From positions 22,660,032 through 22,724,031 of the forward strand of contig OZ038397.1 of NCBI GenBank assembly GCA_964036045.1: a DNA stretch of 64,000 nt, read 5' to 3'. Under the pieces are notes generated by a model. That model was given only the letters and a program-made list of their open reading frames with translations, had not been told where the DNA came from and made no database searches. Each line of letters starts with the position of its first letter. The first letter of the stretch is position 1. Shown piece after piece: positions 12,201 to 24,200 of the stretch. This DNA is from Eutreptiella sp. 'Long Island Sound 2002'. Its lineage: Eukaryota; Euglenozoa; Euglenophyceae; Eutreptiales; Eutreptiaceae. The position numbers were made by a program, and so were the translations under genes.

Positions 12201-15200
12201 GCCGGCGGGCGATTGTGGTGTGCAGACGCCAGCTGCACGCGTACAGGAGGCTGAAGGGAGCTACTCGGTATGTGCAGGCACGCCGGCGGGCGATTGTGCC
12301 ATGCAGACGCCAGCTGCACGCGTACAGGAGGCTGAAGGGAGCTACTCGGTACGTGCAGGCACGCCGGCGGGCGATTGTGGCATGCAGACGCCAGCTGCAC
12401 GCGTACAGGAGGCTGAAGGGAGCTACTCGGTATGTGCAGGCACGCCGGCGGGCGATTGTGGTGTGCAGAAGACAGAGATCCACTTATTTGAGGCTGAAGG
12501 CCGCCACAGTCAGGCTGCAGACAGCATGGCGAGCCAGGCAGTGCCGTGCCGCCTACGAACACCACCGCATGGTAGTGATCAGGGCGCAAGCAATGGTCAG
12601 GTGCAAGCAACAGCAGAGACGCTACCAGCAGCTGCGCCATGCCAGCCTCTGTATCCAAACGCGACGGCGGGCGATTGTGGCATGCAGACGCCAGCTGCAC
12701 GCGTACAGGAGGCTGAAGGGAGCTACTCGGTACGTGCAGGCACGCCGGCGGGCGATTGTGGCATGCAGACGCCAGCTGCACGCGTACAGGAGGCTGAAGG
12801 GAGCTACTCGGTACGTGCAGGCACGCCGGCGGGCGATTGTGGCATGCAGACGCCAGCTGCACGCGTACAGGAGGCTGAAGGGAGCTACTCGGTATGTGCA
12901 GGCACGCCGGCGGGCGATTGTGGTGTGCAGAAGACAGAGATCCACTTATTTGAGGCTGAAGGCCGCCACAGTCAGGCTGCAGACAGCATGGCGAGCCAGG
13001 CAGTGCCGTGCCGCCTACGAACACCACCGCATGGTAGTGATCAGGGCGCAAGCAATGGTCAGGTGCAAGCAACAGCAGAGACGCTACCAGCAGCTGCGCC
13101 ATGCCAGCCTCTGTATCCAAACGCGACGGCGGGCGATTGTGGCATGCAGACGCCAGCTGCACGCGTACAGGAGGCTGAAGGGAGCTACTCGGTACGTGCA
13201 GGCACGCCGGCGGGCGATTGTGGCATGCAGACGCCAGCTGCACGCGTACAGGAGGCTGAAGGGAGCTACTCGGTATGTGCAGGCACGCCGGCGGGCGATT
13301 GTGGTGTGCAGAAGACAGAGGTCCACATATTTGAGGCTGAAGGCCGCCACAGTCAGGCTGCAGACAGCATGGCGAGCCAGGCAGTGCCGTGCCGCCTACG
13401 AACACCACCGCATGGTAGTGATCAGGGCGCAAGCAATGGTCAGGTGCAAGCAACAGCAGAGACGCTACCAGCAGCTGCGCCATGCCAGCCTCTGTATCCA
13501 AACGCGACGGCGAGCGATTGTGGCATGCAGACGGCAGCTGCACGCGTACAGGAGGCTGAAGGGAGGTACTCGGTATGTGCAGGCACGCCGGCGGGCGATT
13601 GTGGCATGCAGACGCCAGCTGCACGCGTACAGGAGGCTGAAGGGAGCTACTCGGTATGTGCAGGCACGCCGGCGGGCGATTGTGGTGTGCAGAAGACAGA
13701 GATCCAGTTATTTGAGGCTGAAGGCCGCCACAGTCAGGCTGCAGACAGCATGGCGAGCCAGGCAGTGCCGTGCCGCCTACGAACACCACCGCATGGTAGT
13801 GATCAGGGCGCAAGCAATCGTCAGGTGCAAGCAACAGCAGAGACGCTACCAGCAGCTGCGCCATGCCAGCCTCTGTATCCAAACGCGACGGCGGGCGATT
13901 GTGGCATGCAGACGCCAGCTGCACGCGTACAGGAGGCTGAAGGGAGCTACTCGGTATGTGCAGGTACGCCGGCGGGCGATTGTGGTGTGCAGAAGACTGA
14001 GGTCCATTTATTTGAGGCTGAAGGCCGCCACAGTCAGGCTGCAGACAGCATGGCGAGCCAGGCAGTGCCGTGCCGCCTACGAACACCACCGCATGGTAGT
14101 GATCAGGACGCAAGCAATGGTGAGGTGCAAGCAACAGCAGAGACGCTACCAGCAGCTGCGCCATGCCAGCCTCTGTTTCCAAACGCGACGGCGGGCGATT
14201 GTGGCATGCAGACGGCAGCTGCACGCGTACAGGAGGCTGAAGGGGGCTACTCGGTATGTGCAGGCACGCCGGCGAGCGATTGTGGCATGCAGACGCCAGC
14301 TGCACGCGTACAGGACGCTGAAGGGAGCTACTCGGTATGTGCAGGCACGCCGGCGGGCGATTGTGGTGTGCAGAAGACAGAGGTCCACATATTTGAGGCT
14401 GAAGGCCGCCACAGTCAGGCTGCAGACAGCATGGCGAGCCAGGCAGTGCCGTGCCGCCTACGAACACCACCGCATGGTAGTGATCAGGGCGCAAGCAATG
14501 GTCAGGTGCAAGCAACAGCAGAGACGCTACCAGCAGCTGCGCCATGCCAGCCTCTGTATCCAAACGCGACGGCGGGCGATTGTGGCATGCAGACGCCAGC
14601 TGCACGCGTACAGGAGGCTGAAGGGAGCTACTCGGTATGTGCAGGCACGCCGGCGGGCGATTGTGGTGTGCAGACGCCAGCTGCACGCGTACAGGAGGCT
14701 GAAGGGAGCTACTCGGTATGTGCAGGCACGCCGGCGGGCGATTGTGGTGTGCAGAAGACAGAGATCCAGTTATTTGAGGCTGAAGGCCGCCACAGTCAGG
14801 CTGCAGACAGCATGGCGAGCCAGGCAGTGCCGTGCCGCCTACGAACACCACCGCATGGTAGTGATCAGGGCGCAAGCAATCGTCAGGTGCAAGCAACAGC
14901 AGAGACGCTACCAGCAGCTGCGCCATGCCAGCCTCTGTATCCAAACGCGACGGCGGGCGATTGTGGCATGCAGACGGCAGCTGCACGCGTACAGGAGGCT
15001 GAAGGGGGTTACTCGGTATGTGCAGGCACGCCGGCGAGCGATTGTGGCATGCAGACGCCAGCTGCAAGCGTACAGGAGGCTGAAGGGAGCTACTCGGTAT
15101 GTGCAGGCACGCCGGCGGGCGATTGTGGTGTGCAGAAGACAGAGGTCCACATATTTGAGGCTGAAGGCCGCCACAGTCAGGCTGCAGACAGCATGGCGAG

Positions 15201-18200
15201 CCAGGCAGTGCCGTGCCGCCTACGAACACCACCGCATGGTAGTGATCAGGGCGCAAGCAATGGTCAGGTGCAAGCAACAGCAGAGACGCTACCAGCAGCT
15301 GCGCCATGCCAGCCTCTGTATCCAAACGCGACGGCGGGCGATTGTGGCATGCAGACGCCAGCTGCACGCGTACAGGAGGCTGAAGGGAGCTACTCGGTAT
15401 GTGCAGGCACGCCGGCGGGCGATTGTGGCATGCAGACGCCAGCTGCACGCGTACAGGACGCTGAAGGGAGCTACTCGGTATGTGCAGGCACGCCGGCGGG
15501 CGATTGTGGTGTGCAGAAGACAGAGATCCACATATTTGAGGCTGAAGGCCGCCACAGTCAGGCTGCAGACAGCATGTCGAGCCAGGCAGTGCCGTGCCGC
15601 CTACGAACACCACCGCATGGTAGTGATCAGGGCGCAAGCAATGGTCAGGTGCAAGCAACAGCAGAGACGCTACCAGCAGCTGCGCCATGCCAGCCTCTGT
15701 ATCCAAACGCGACGGCGGGCGATTGTGGCATGCAGACGCCAGCTGCACGCGTACAGGAGGCTGAAGGGAGCTACTCGGTATGTGCAGGCACGCCGGCGGG
15801 CGATTGTGGCATGCAGACGCCAGCTGCACGCGTACAGGAGGCTGAAGGGAGCTACTCGGTATGTGCAGGCACGCCGGCGGGCGATTGTGGTGTGCAGAAG
15901 ACTGAGGTCCAGTTATTTGAGGCTGAAGGCCGCCACAGTCAGGCTGCAGACAGCATGGCGAGCCAGGCAGTGCCGTGCCGCCTACGAACACCACCGCATG
16001 GTAGTGATCAGGGCGCAAGCAATGGTCAGGTGCAAGCAACAGCAGAGACGCTACCAGCAGCTGCGCCATGCCAGCCTCTGTATCCAAACGCGACGGCGGG
16101 CGATTGTGGCATGCAGACGCCAGCTGCACGCGTACAGGAGGCTGAAGGGAGGTACTCGGTATGTGCAGGCACGCCGGCGGGCGATTGTGGTGTGCAGACG
16201 CCAGCTGCACGCGTACAGGAGGCTGAAGGGGGCTACTCGGTATGTGCAGGCACGCCGGCGGGCGATTGTGATGTGCAGAAGACAGAGATCCAGTTATTTG
16301 AGGCTGAAGGCCGCCACAGTCAGGCTGCAGACAGCATGGCGAGCCAGGCAGTGCCGTGCCGCCTACGAACACCACCGCATGGTAGTGATCAGGGCGCAAG
16401 CAATCGTCAGGTGCAAGCAACAGCAGAGACGCTACCAGCAGCTGCGCCATGCCAGCCTCTGTATCCAAACGCGACGGCGGGCGATTGTGGCATGCAGACG
16501 CCAGCTGCACGCGTACAGGAGGCTGAAGGGAGCTACTCGGTATGTGCAGGCACGCCGGCGGGCGATTGTGGTGTGCAGAAGACTGAGGTCCATTTATTTG
16601 AGGCTGAAGGCCGCCACAGTCAGGCTGCAGACAGCATGGCGAGCCAGGCAGTGCCGTGCCGCCTACGAACACCACCGCATGGTAGTGATCAGGACGCAAG
16701 CAATGGTGAGGTGCAAGCAACAGCAGAGACGCTACCAGCAGCTGCGCCATGCCAGCCTCTGTATCCAAACGCGACGGCGGGCGATTGTGGCATGCAGACG
16801 GCAGCTGCACGCGTACAGGAGGCTGAAGGGGGCTACTCGGTATGTGCAGGCACGCCGGCGAGCGATTGTGGCATGCAGACGCCAGCTGCAAGCGTACAGG
16901 AGGCTGAAGGGAGCTACTCGGTATGTGCAGGCACGCCGGCGGGCGATTGTGGTGTGCAGAAGACAGAGGTCCACATATTTGAGGCTGAAGGCCGCCACAG
17001 TCAGGCTGCAGACAGCATGGCGATCCAGGCAGTGCCGTGCCGCCTACGAACACCACCGCATGGTAGTGATCAGGGCGCAAGCAATGGTCAGGTGCAAGCA
17101 ACAGCAGAGACGCTACCAGCAGCTGCGCCATGCCAGCCTCTGTATCCAAACGCGACGGCGGGCGATTGTGGCATGCAGACGCCAGCTGCACGCGTACAGG
17201 AGGCTGAAGGGAGCTACTCGGTATGTGCAGGCACGCCGGCGGGCGATTGTGGCATGCAGACGCCAGCTGCACGCGTACAGGAGGCTGAAGGGAGCTACTC
17301 GGTATGTGCAGGCACGCCGGCGGGCGATTGTGGTGTGCAGAAGACTGAGGTCCAGTTATTTGAGGCTGAAGGCCGCCACAGTCAGGCTGCAGACAGCATG
17401 GCGAGCCAGGCAGTGCCGTGCCGCCTACGAACACCACCGCATGGTAGTGATCAGGACGCAAGCAATGGTGAGGTGCAAGCAACAGCAGAGACGCTACCAG
17501 CAGCTGCGCCATGCCAGCCTCTGTATCCAAACGCGACGGCGGGCGATTGTGGCATGCAGACGCCAGCTGCACGCGTACAGGAGGCTGAAGGGGGCTACTC
17601 GGTATGTGCAGGCACGCCGGCGGGCGATTGTGGCATGCAGACGCCAGCTGCAAGCGTACAGGAGGCTGAAGGGAGCTACTCGGTATGTGCAGGCACGCCG
17701 GCGGGCGATTGTGGTGTGCAGAAGACAGAGGTCCACATATTTGAGGCTGAAGGCCGCCACAGTCAGGCTGCAGACAGCATGGCGAGCCAGGCAGTGCCGT
17801 GCCGCCTACGAACACCACCGCATGGTAGTGATCAGGGCGCAAGCAATGGTCAGGTGCAAGCAACAGCAGAGACGCTACCAGCAGCTGCGCCATGCCAGCC
17901 TCTGTATCCAAACGCGACGGCGGGCGATTGTGGCATGCAGACGCCAGCTGCACGCGTACAGGAGGCTGAAGGGAGGTACTCGGTATGTGCAGGCACGCCG
18001 GCGGGCGATTGTGGTGTGCAGAAGACTGAGGTCCATTTATTTGAGGCTGAAGGCCGCCACAGTCAGGCTGCAGACAGCATGGCGAGCCAGGCAGTGCCGT
18101 GCCGCCTACGAACACCACCGCATGGTAGTGATCAGGACGCAAGCAATGGTGAGGTGCAAGCAACAGCAGAGACGCTACCAGCAGCTGCGCCATGCCAGCC

Positions 18201-21200
18201 TCTGTATCCAAACGCGACGGCGGGCGATTGTGGCATGCAGACGCCAGCTGCACGCGTACAGGAGGCTGAAGGGGGCTACTCGGTATGTGCAGGCACGCCG
18301 GCGAGCGATTGTGGCATGCAGACGCCAGCTGCAAGCGTACAGGAGGCTGAAGGGAGCTACTCGGTATGTGCAGGCACGCCGGCGGGCGATTGTGGTGTGC
18401 AGAAGACAGAGGTCCACATATTTGAGGCTGAAGGCCGCCACAGTCAGGCTGCAGACAGCATGGCGAGCCAGGCAGTGCCGTGCCGCCTACGAACACCACC
18501 GCATGGTAGTGATCAGGGCGCAAGCAATGGTCAGGTGCAAGCAACAGCAGAGACGCTACCAGCAGCTGCGCCATGCCAGCCTCTGTATCCAAACGCGACG
18601 GCGGGCGATTGTGGCATGCAGACGCCAGCTGCACGCGTACAGGAGGCTGAAGGGAGCTACTCGGTATGTGCAGGCACGCCGGCGGGCGATTGTGGCATGC
18701 AGACGCCAGCTGCACGCGTACAGGAGGCTGAAGGGAGCTACTCGGTATGTGCAGGCACGCCGGCGGGCGATTGTGGTGTGCAGAAGACAGAGATCCACTT
18801 ATTTGAGGCTGAAGGCCGCCACAGTCAGGCTGCAGACAGCATGGCGAGCCAGGCAGTGCCGTGCCGCCTACGAACACCACCGCATGGTAGTGATCAGGGC
18901 GCAAGCAATGGTCAGGTGCAAGCAACAGCAGAGACGCTACCAGCAGCTGCGCCATGCCAGCCTCTGTATCCAAACGCGACGGCGGGCGATTGTGGCATGC
19001 AGACGCCAGCTGCACGCGTACAGGAGGCTGAAGGGAGGTACTCGGTATGTGCAGGCACGCCGGCGGGCGATTGTGGTGTGCAGACGCCAGCTGCATGCGT
19101 ACAGGAGGCTGAAGGGAGCTACTCGGTATGTGCAGGCACGCCGGCGGGCGATTGTGGTGTGCAGAAGACTGAGGTCCAGTTATTTGAGGCTGAAGGCCGC
19201 CACAGTCAGGCTGCAGACAGCATGGCGAGCCAGGCAGTGCCGTGCCGCCTACGAACACCACCGCATGGTAGTGATCAGGACGCAAGCAATGGTGAGGTGC
19301 AAGCAACAGCAGAGACGCTACCAGCAGCTGCGCCATGCCAGCCTCTGTATCCAAACGCGACGGCGGGCGATTGTGGCATGCAGACGGCAGCTGCACGCGT
19401 ACAGGAGGCTGAAGGGGGCTACTCGGTATGTGCAGGCACGCCGGCGGGCGATTGTGGCATGCAGACGCCAGCTGCAAGCGTACAGGAGGCTGAAGGGAGC
19501 TACTCGGTATGTGCAGGCACGCCGGCGGGCGATTGTGGTGTGCAGAAGACAGAGGTCCAGTTATTTGAGGCTGAAGGCCGCCACAGTCAGGCTGCAGACA
19601 GCATGGCGAGCCAGGCAGTGCCGTGCCGCCTACGAACACCACCGCATGGTAGTGATCAGGGCGCAAGCAATGGTCAGGTGCAAGCAACAGCAGAGACGCT
19701 ACCAGCAGCTGCGCCATGCCAGCCTCTGTATCCAAACGCGACGGCGGGCGATTGTGGCATGCAGACGCCAGCTGCACGCGTACAGGAGGCTGAAGGGAGG
19801 TACTCGGTATGTGCAGGCACGCCGGCGGGCGATTGTGGTGTGCAGAAGACTGAGGTCCATTTATTTGAGGCTGAAGGCCGCCACAGTCAGGCTGCAGACA
19901 GCATGGCGAGCCAGGCAGTGCCGTGCCGCCTACGAACACCACCGCATGGTAGTGATCAGGACGCAAGCAATGGTGAGGTGCAAGCAACAGCAGAGACGCT
20001 ACCAGCAGCTGCGCCATGCCAGCCTCTGTATCCAAACGCGACGGCGGGCGATTGTGGCATGCAGACGCCAGCTGCACGCGTACAGGAGGCTGAAGGGGGC
20101 CACTCGGTATGTGCAGGCACGCCGGCGAGCGATTGTGGCATGCAGACGCCAGCTGCAAGCGTACAGGAGGCTGAAGGGAGCTACTCGGTATGTGCAGGCA
20201 CGCCGGCGGGCGATTGTGGTGTGCAGAAGACAGAGGTCCACATATTTGAGGCTGAAGGCCGCCACAGTCAGGCTGCAGACAGCATGGCGAGCCAGGCAGT
20301 GCCGTGCCGCCTACGAACACCACCGCATGGTAGTGATCAGGGCGCAAGCAATGGTCAGGTGCAAGCAACAGCAGAGACGCTACCAGCAGCTGCGCCATGC
20401 CAGCCTCTGTATCCAAACGCGACGGCGGGCGATTGTGGCATGCAGACGCCAGCTGCACGCGTACAGGAGGCTGAAGGGAGCTACTCGGTATGTGCAGGCA
20501 CGCCGGCGGGCGATTGTGGCATGCAGACGCCAGCTGCACGCGTACAGGAGGCTGAAGGGAGCTACTCGGTATGTGCAGGCACGCCGGCGGGCGATTGTGG
20601 TGTGCAGAAGACAGAGATCCACTTATTTGAGGCTGAAGGCCGCCACAGTCAGGCTGCAGACAGCATGGCGAGCCAGGCAGTGCCGTGCCGCCTACGAACA
20701 CCACCGCATGGTAGTGATCAGGGCGCAAGCAATGGTCAGGTGCAAGCAACAGCAGAGACGCTACCAGCAGCTGCGCCATGCCAGCCTCTGTATCCAAACG
20801 CGACGGCGGGCGATTGTGGCATGCAGACGCCAGCTGCACGCGTACAGGAGGCTGAAGGGAGGTACTCGGTATGTGCAGGCACGCCGGCGGGCGATTGTGG
20901 TGTGCAGACGCCAGCTGCATGCGTACAGGAGGCTGAAGGGAGCTACTCGGTATGTGCAGGCACGCCGGCGGGCGATTGTGGTGTGCAGAAGACAGAGATC
21001 CACTTATTTGAGGCTGAAGGCCGCCACAGTCAGGCTGCAGACAGCATGGCGAGCCAGGCAGTGCCGTGCCGCCTACGAACACCACCGCATGGTAGTGATC
21101 AGGGCGCAAGCAATCGTCAGGTGCAGGCAACAGCAGAGACGCTACCAGCAGCTGCGCCATGCCAGCCTCTGTATCCAAACGCGACGGCGGGCGATTGTGG

Positions 21201-24200
21201 CATGCAGACGCCAGCTGCACGCGTACAGGAGGCTGAAGGGAGCTACTCGGTATGTGCAGGCACGCCGGCGGGCGATTGTGGTGTGCAGAAGACTGAGGTC
21301 CATTTATTTGAGGCTGAAGGCCGCCACAGTCAGGCTGCAGACAGCATGGCGAGCCAGGCAGTGCCGTGCCGCCTACGAACACCACCGCATGGTAGTGATC
21401 AGGACGCAAGCAATGGTGAGGTGCAAGCAACAGCAGAGACGCTACCAGCAGCTGCGGCCTGCCAGCCTCTGGATCCAAACGCGACGGCGGGCGATTGTGG
21501 CATGCAGACGGCAGCTGCACGCGTACAGGAGGCTGAAGGGGGCTACTCGGTATGTGCAGGCACGCCGGCGAGCGATTGTGGCATGCAGACGCCAGCTGCA
21601 AGCGTACAGGAGGCTGAAGGGAGCTACTCGGTATGTGCAGGCACGCCGGCGGGCGATTGTGGTGTGCAGAAGACAGAGGTCCACATATTTGAGGCTGAAG
21701 GCCGCCACAGTCAGGCTGCAGACAGCATGGCGAGCCAGGCAGTGCCGTGCCGCCTACGAACACCACCGCATGGTAGTGATCAGGGCGCAAGCAATGGTCA
21801 GGTGCAAGCAACAGCAGAGACGCTACCAGCAGCTGCGCCATGCCAGCCTCTGTATCCAAACGCGACGGCGGGCGATTGTGGCATGCAGACGCCAGCTGCA
21901 CGCGTACAGGAGGCTGAAGGGAGCTACTCGGTATGTGCAGGCACGCCGGCGGGCGATTGTGGCATGCAGACGCCAGCTGCACGCGTACAGGAGGCTGAAG
22001 GGAGCTACTCGGTATGTGCAGGCACGCCGGCGGGCGATTGTGGTGTGCAGACGCCAGCTGCACGCGTACAGGACGCTGAAGGGAGCTACTCGGTATGTGC
22101 AGGCACGCCGGCGGGCGATTGTGGTGTGCAGAAGACAGAGGTCCACATATTTGAGGCTGAAGGCCGCCACAGTCAGGCTGCAGACAGCATGGCGAGCCAG
22201 GCAGTGCCGTGCCGCCTACGAACACCACCGCATGGTAGTGATCAGGGCGCAAGCAATGGTGAGGTGCAAGCAACAGCAGAGACGCTACCAGCAGCTGCGC
22301 CATGCCAGCCTCTGTATCCAAACGCGACGGCGGGCGATTGTGGCATGCAGACGCCAGCTGCACGCGTACAGGAGGCTGAAGGGAGCTACTCGGTATGTGC
22401 AGGCACGCCGGCGGGCGATTGTGGCATGCAGACGCCAGCTGCACGCGTACAGGAGGCTGAAGGGAGCTACTCGGTATGTGCAGGCACGCCGGCGGGCGAT
22501 TGTGGCATGCAGACGCCAGCTGCACGCGTACAGGACGCTGAAGGGAGCTACTCGGTATGTGCAGGCACGCCGGCGGGCGATTGTGGTGTGCAGAAGACAG
22601 AGGTCCACATATTTGAGGCTGAAGGCCGCCACAGTCAGGCTGCAGACAGCATGGCGAGCCAGGCAGTGCCGTGCCGCCTACGAACACCACCGCATGGTAG
22701 TGATCAGGACGCAAGCAATGGTGAGGTGCAAGCAACAGCAGAGACGCTACCAGCAGCTGCGCCATGCCAGCCTCTGTATCCAAACGCGACGGCGGGCGAT
22801 TGTGGCATGCAGACGCCAGCTGCACGCGTACAGGAGGCTGAAGGGGGCTACTCGGTATGTGCAGGCACGCCGGCGGGCGATTGTGGCATGCAGACGCCAG
22901 CTGCAAGCGTACAGGAGGCTGAAGGGAGCTACTCGGTATGTGCAGGCACGCCGGCGGGCGATTGTGGTGTGCAGAAGACAGAGGTCCACATATTTGAGGC
23001 TGAAGGCCGCCACAGTCAGGCTGCAGACAGCATGGCGAGCCAGGCAGTGCCGTGCCGCCTACGAACACCACCGCGTGGTAGTGATCAGGGCGCAAGCAAT
23101 GGTCAGGTGCAAGCAACAGCAGAGACGCTACCAGCAGCTGCGCCATGCCAGCCTCTGTATCCAAACGCGACGGCGGGCGATTGTGGCATGCAGACGCCAG
23201 CTGCAAGCGTACAGGAGGCTGAAGGGAGGTACTCGGTATGTGCAGGCACGCCGGCGGGCGATTGTGGTGTGTAGAAGACAGAGGTCCACATATTTGAGGC
23301 TGAAGGCCGCCACAGTCAGGCTGCAGACAGCATGGCGAGCCAGGCAGTGCCGTGCCGCCTACGAACACCACCGCATGGTAGTGATCAGGGCGCAAGCAAT
23401 GGTCAGGTGCAAGCAACAGCAGAGACGCTACCAGCAGCTGCGCCATGCCAGCCTCTGTATCCAAACGCGACGGCGAGCGATTGTGGCATGCAGACGCCAG
23501 CTGCACGCGTACAGGAGGCTGAAGGGGGCTACTCGGTATGTGCAGGCGAGCCGGCGGGCGATTGTGGCATGCAGACGCCAGCTGCACGCGTACAGGAGGC
23601 TGAAGGGAGCTACTCGGTATGTGCAGGCACGCCGGCGGGCGATTGTGGTGTGCAGAAGACTGAGGTCCACATATTTGAGGCTGAAGGCCGCCACAGTCAG
23701 GCTGCAGACAGTATGGCGCGCCAGGCAGTGCCGTGCCGCCTACGAACACCACCGCATGGTAGTGATCAGGGCGCAAGCAATGGTGAGGTGCAAGCAACAG
23801 CAGAGACGCTACCAGCAGCTGCGCCATGCCAGCCTCTGTATCCAAACGCGACGGCGGGCGATTGTGGCATGCAGACGCCAGCTGCACGCGTACAGGAGGC
23901 TGAAGGGAGCTACTCGGTATGTGCAGGCACGCCGGCGGGCGATTGTGGTGTGCAGACGCCAGCTGCACGCGTACAGGAGGCTGAAGGGAGCTACTCGGTA
24001 TGTGCAGGCACGCCGGCGGGCGATTGTGGTGTGCAGACGCCAGCTGCACGCGTACAGGAGGCTGAAGGGAGCTACTCGGTATGTGCAGGCACGCCGGCGG
24101 GCGATTGTGGTGTGCAGACGCCAGCTGCACGCGTACAGGAGGCTGAAGGGAGCTACTCGGTATGTGCAGGCACGCCGGCGGGCGATTGTGGCATGCAGAC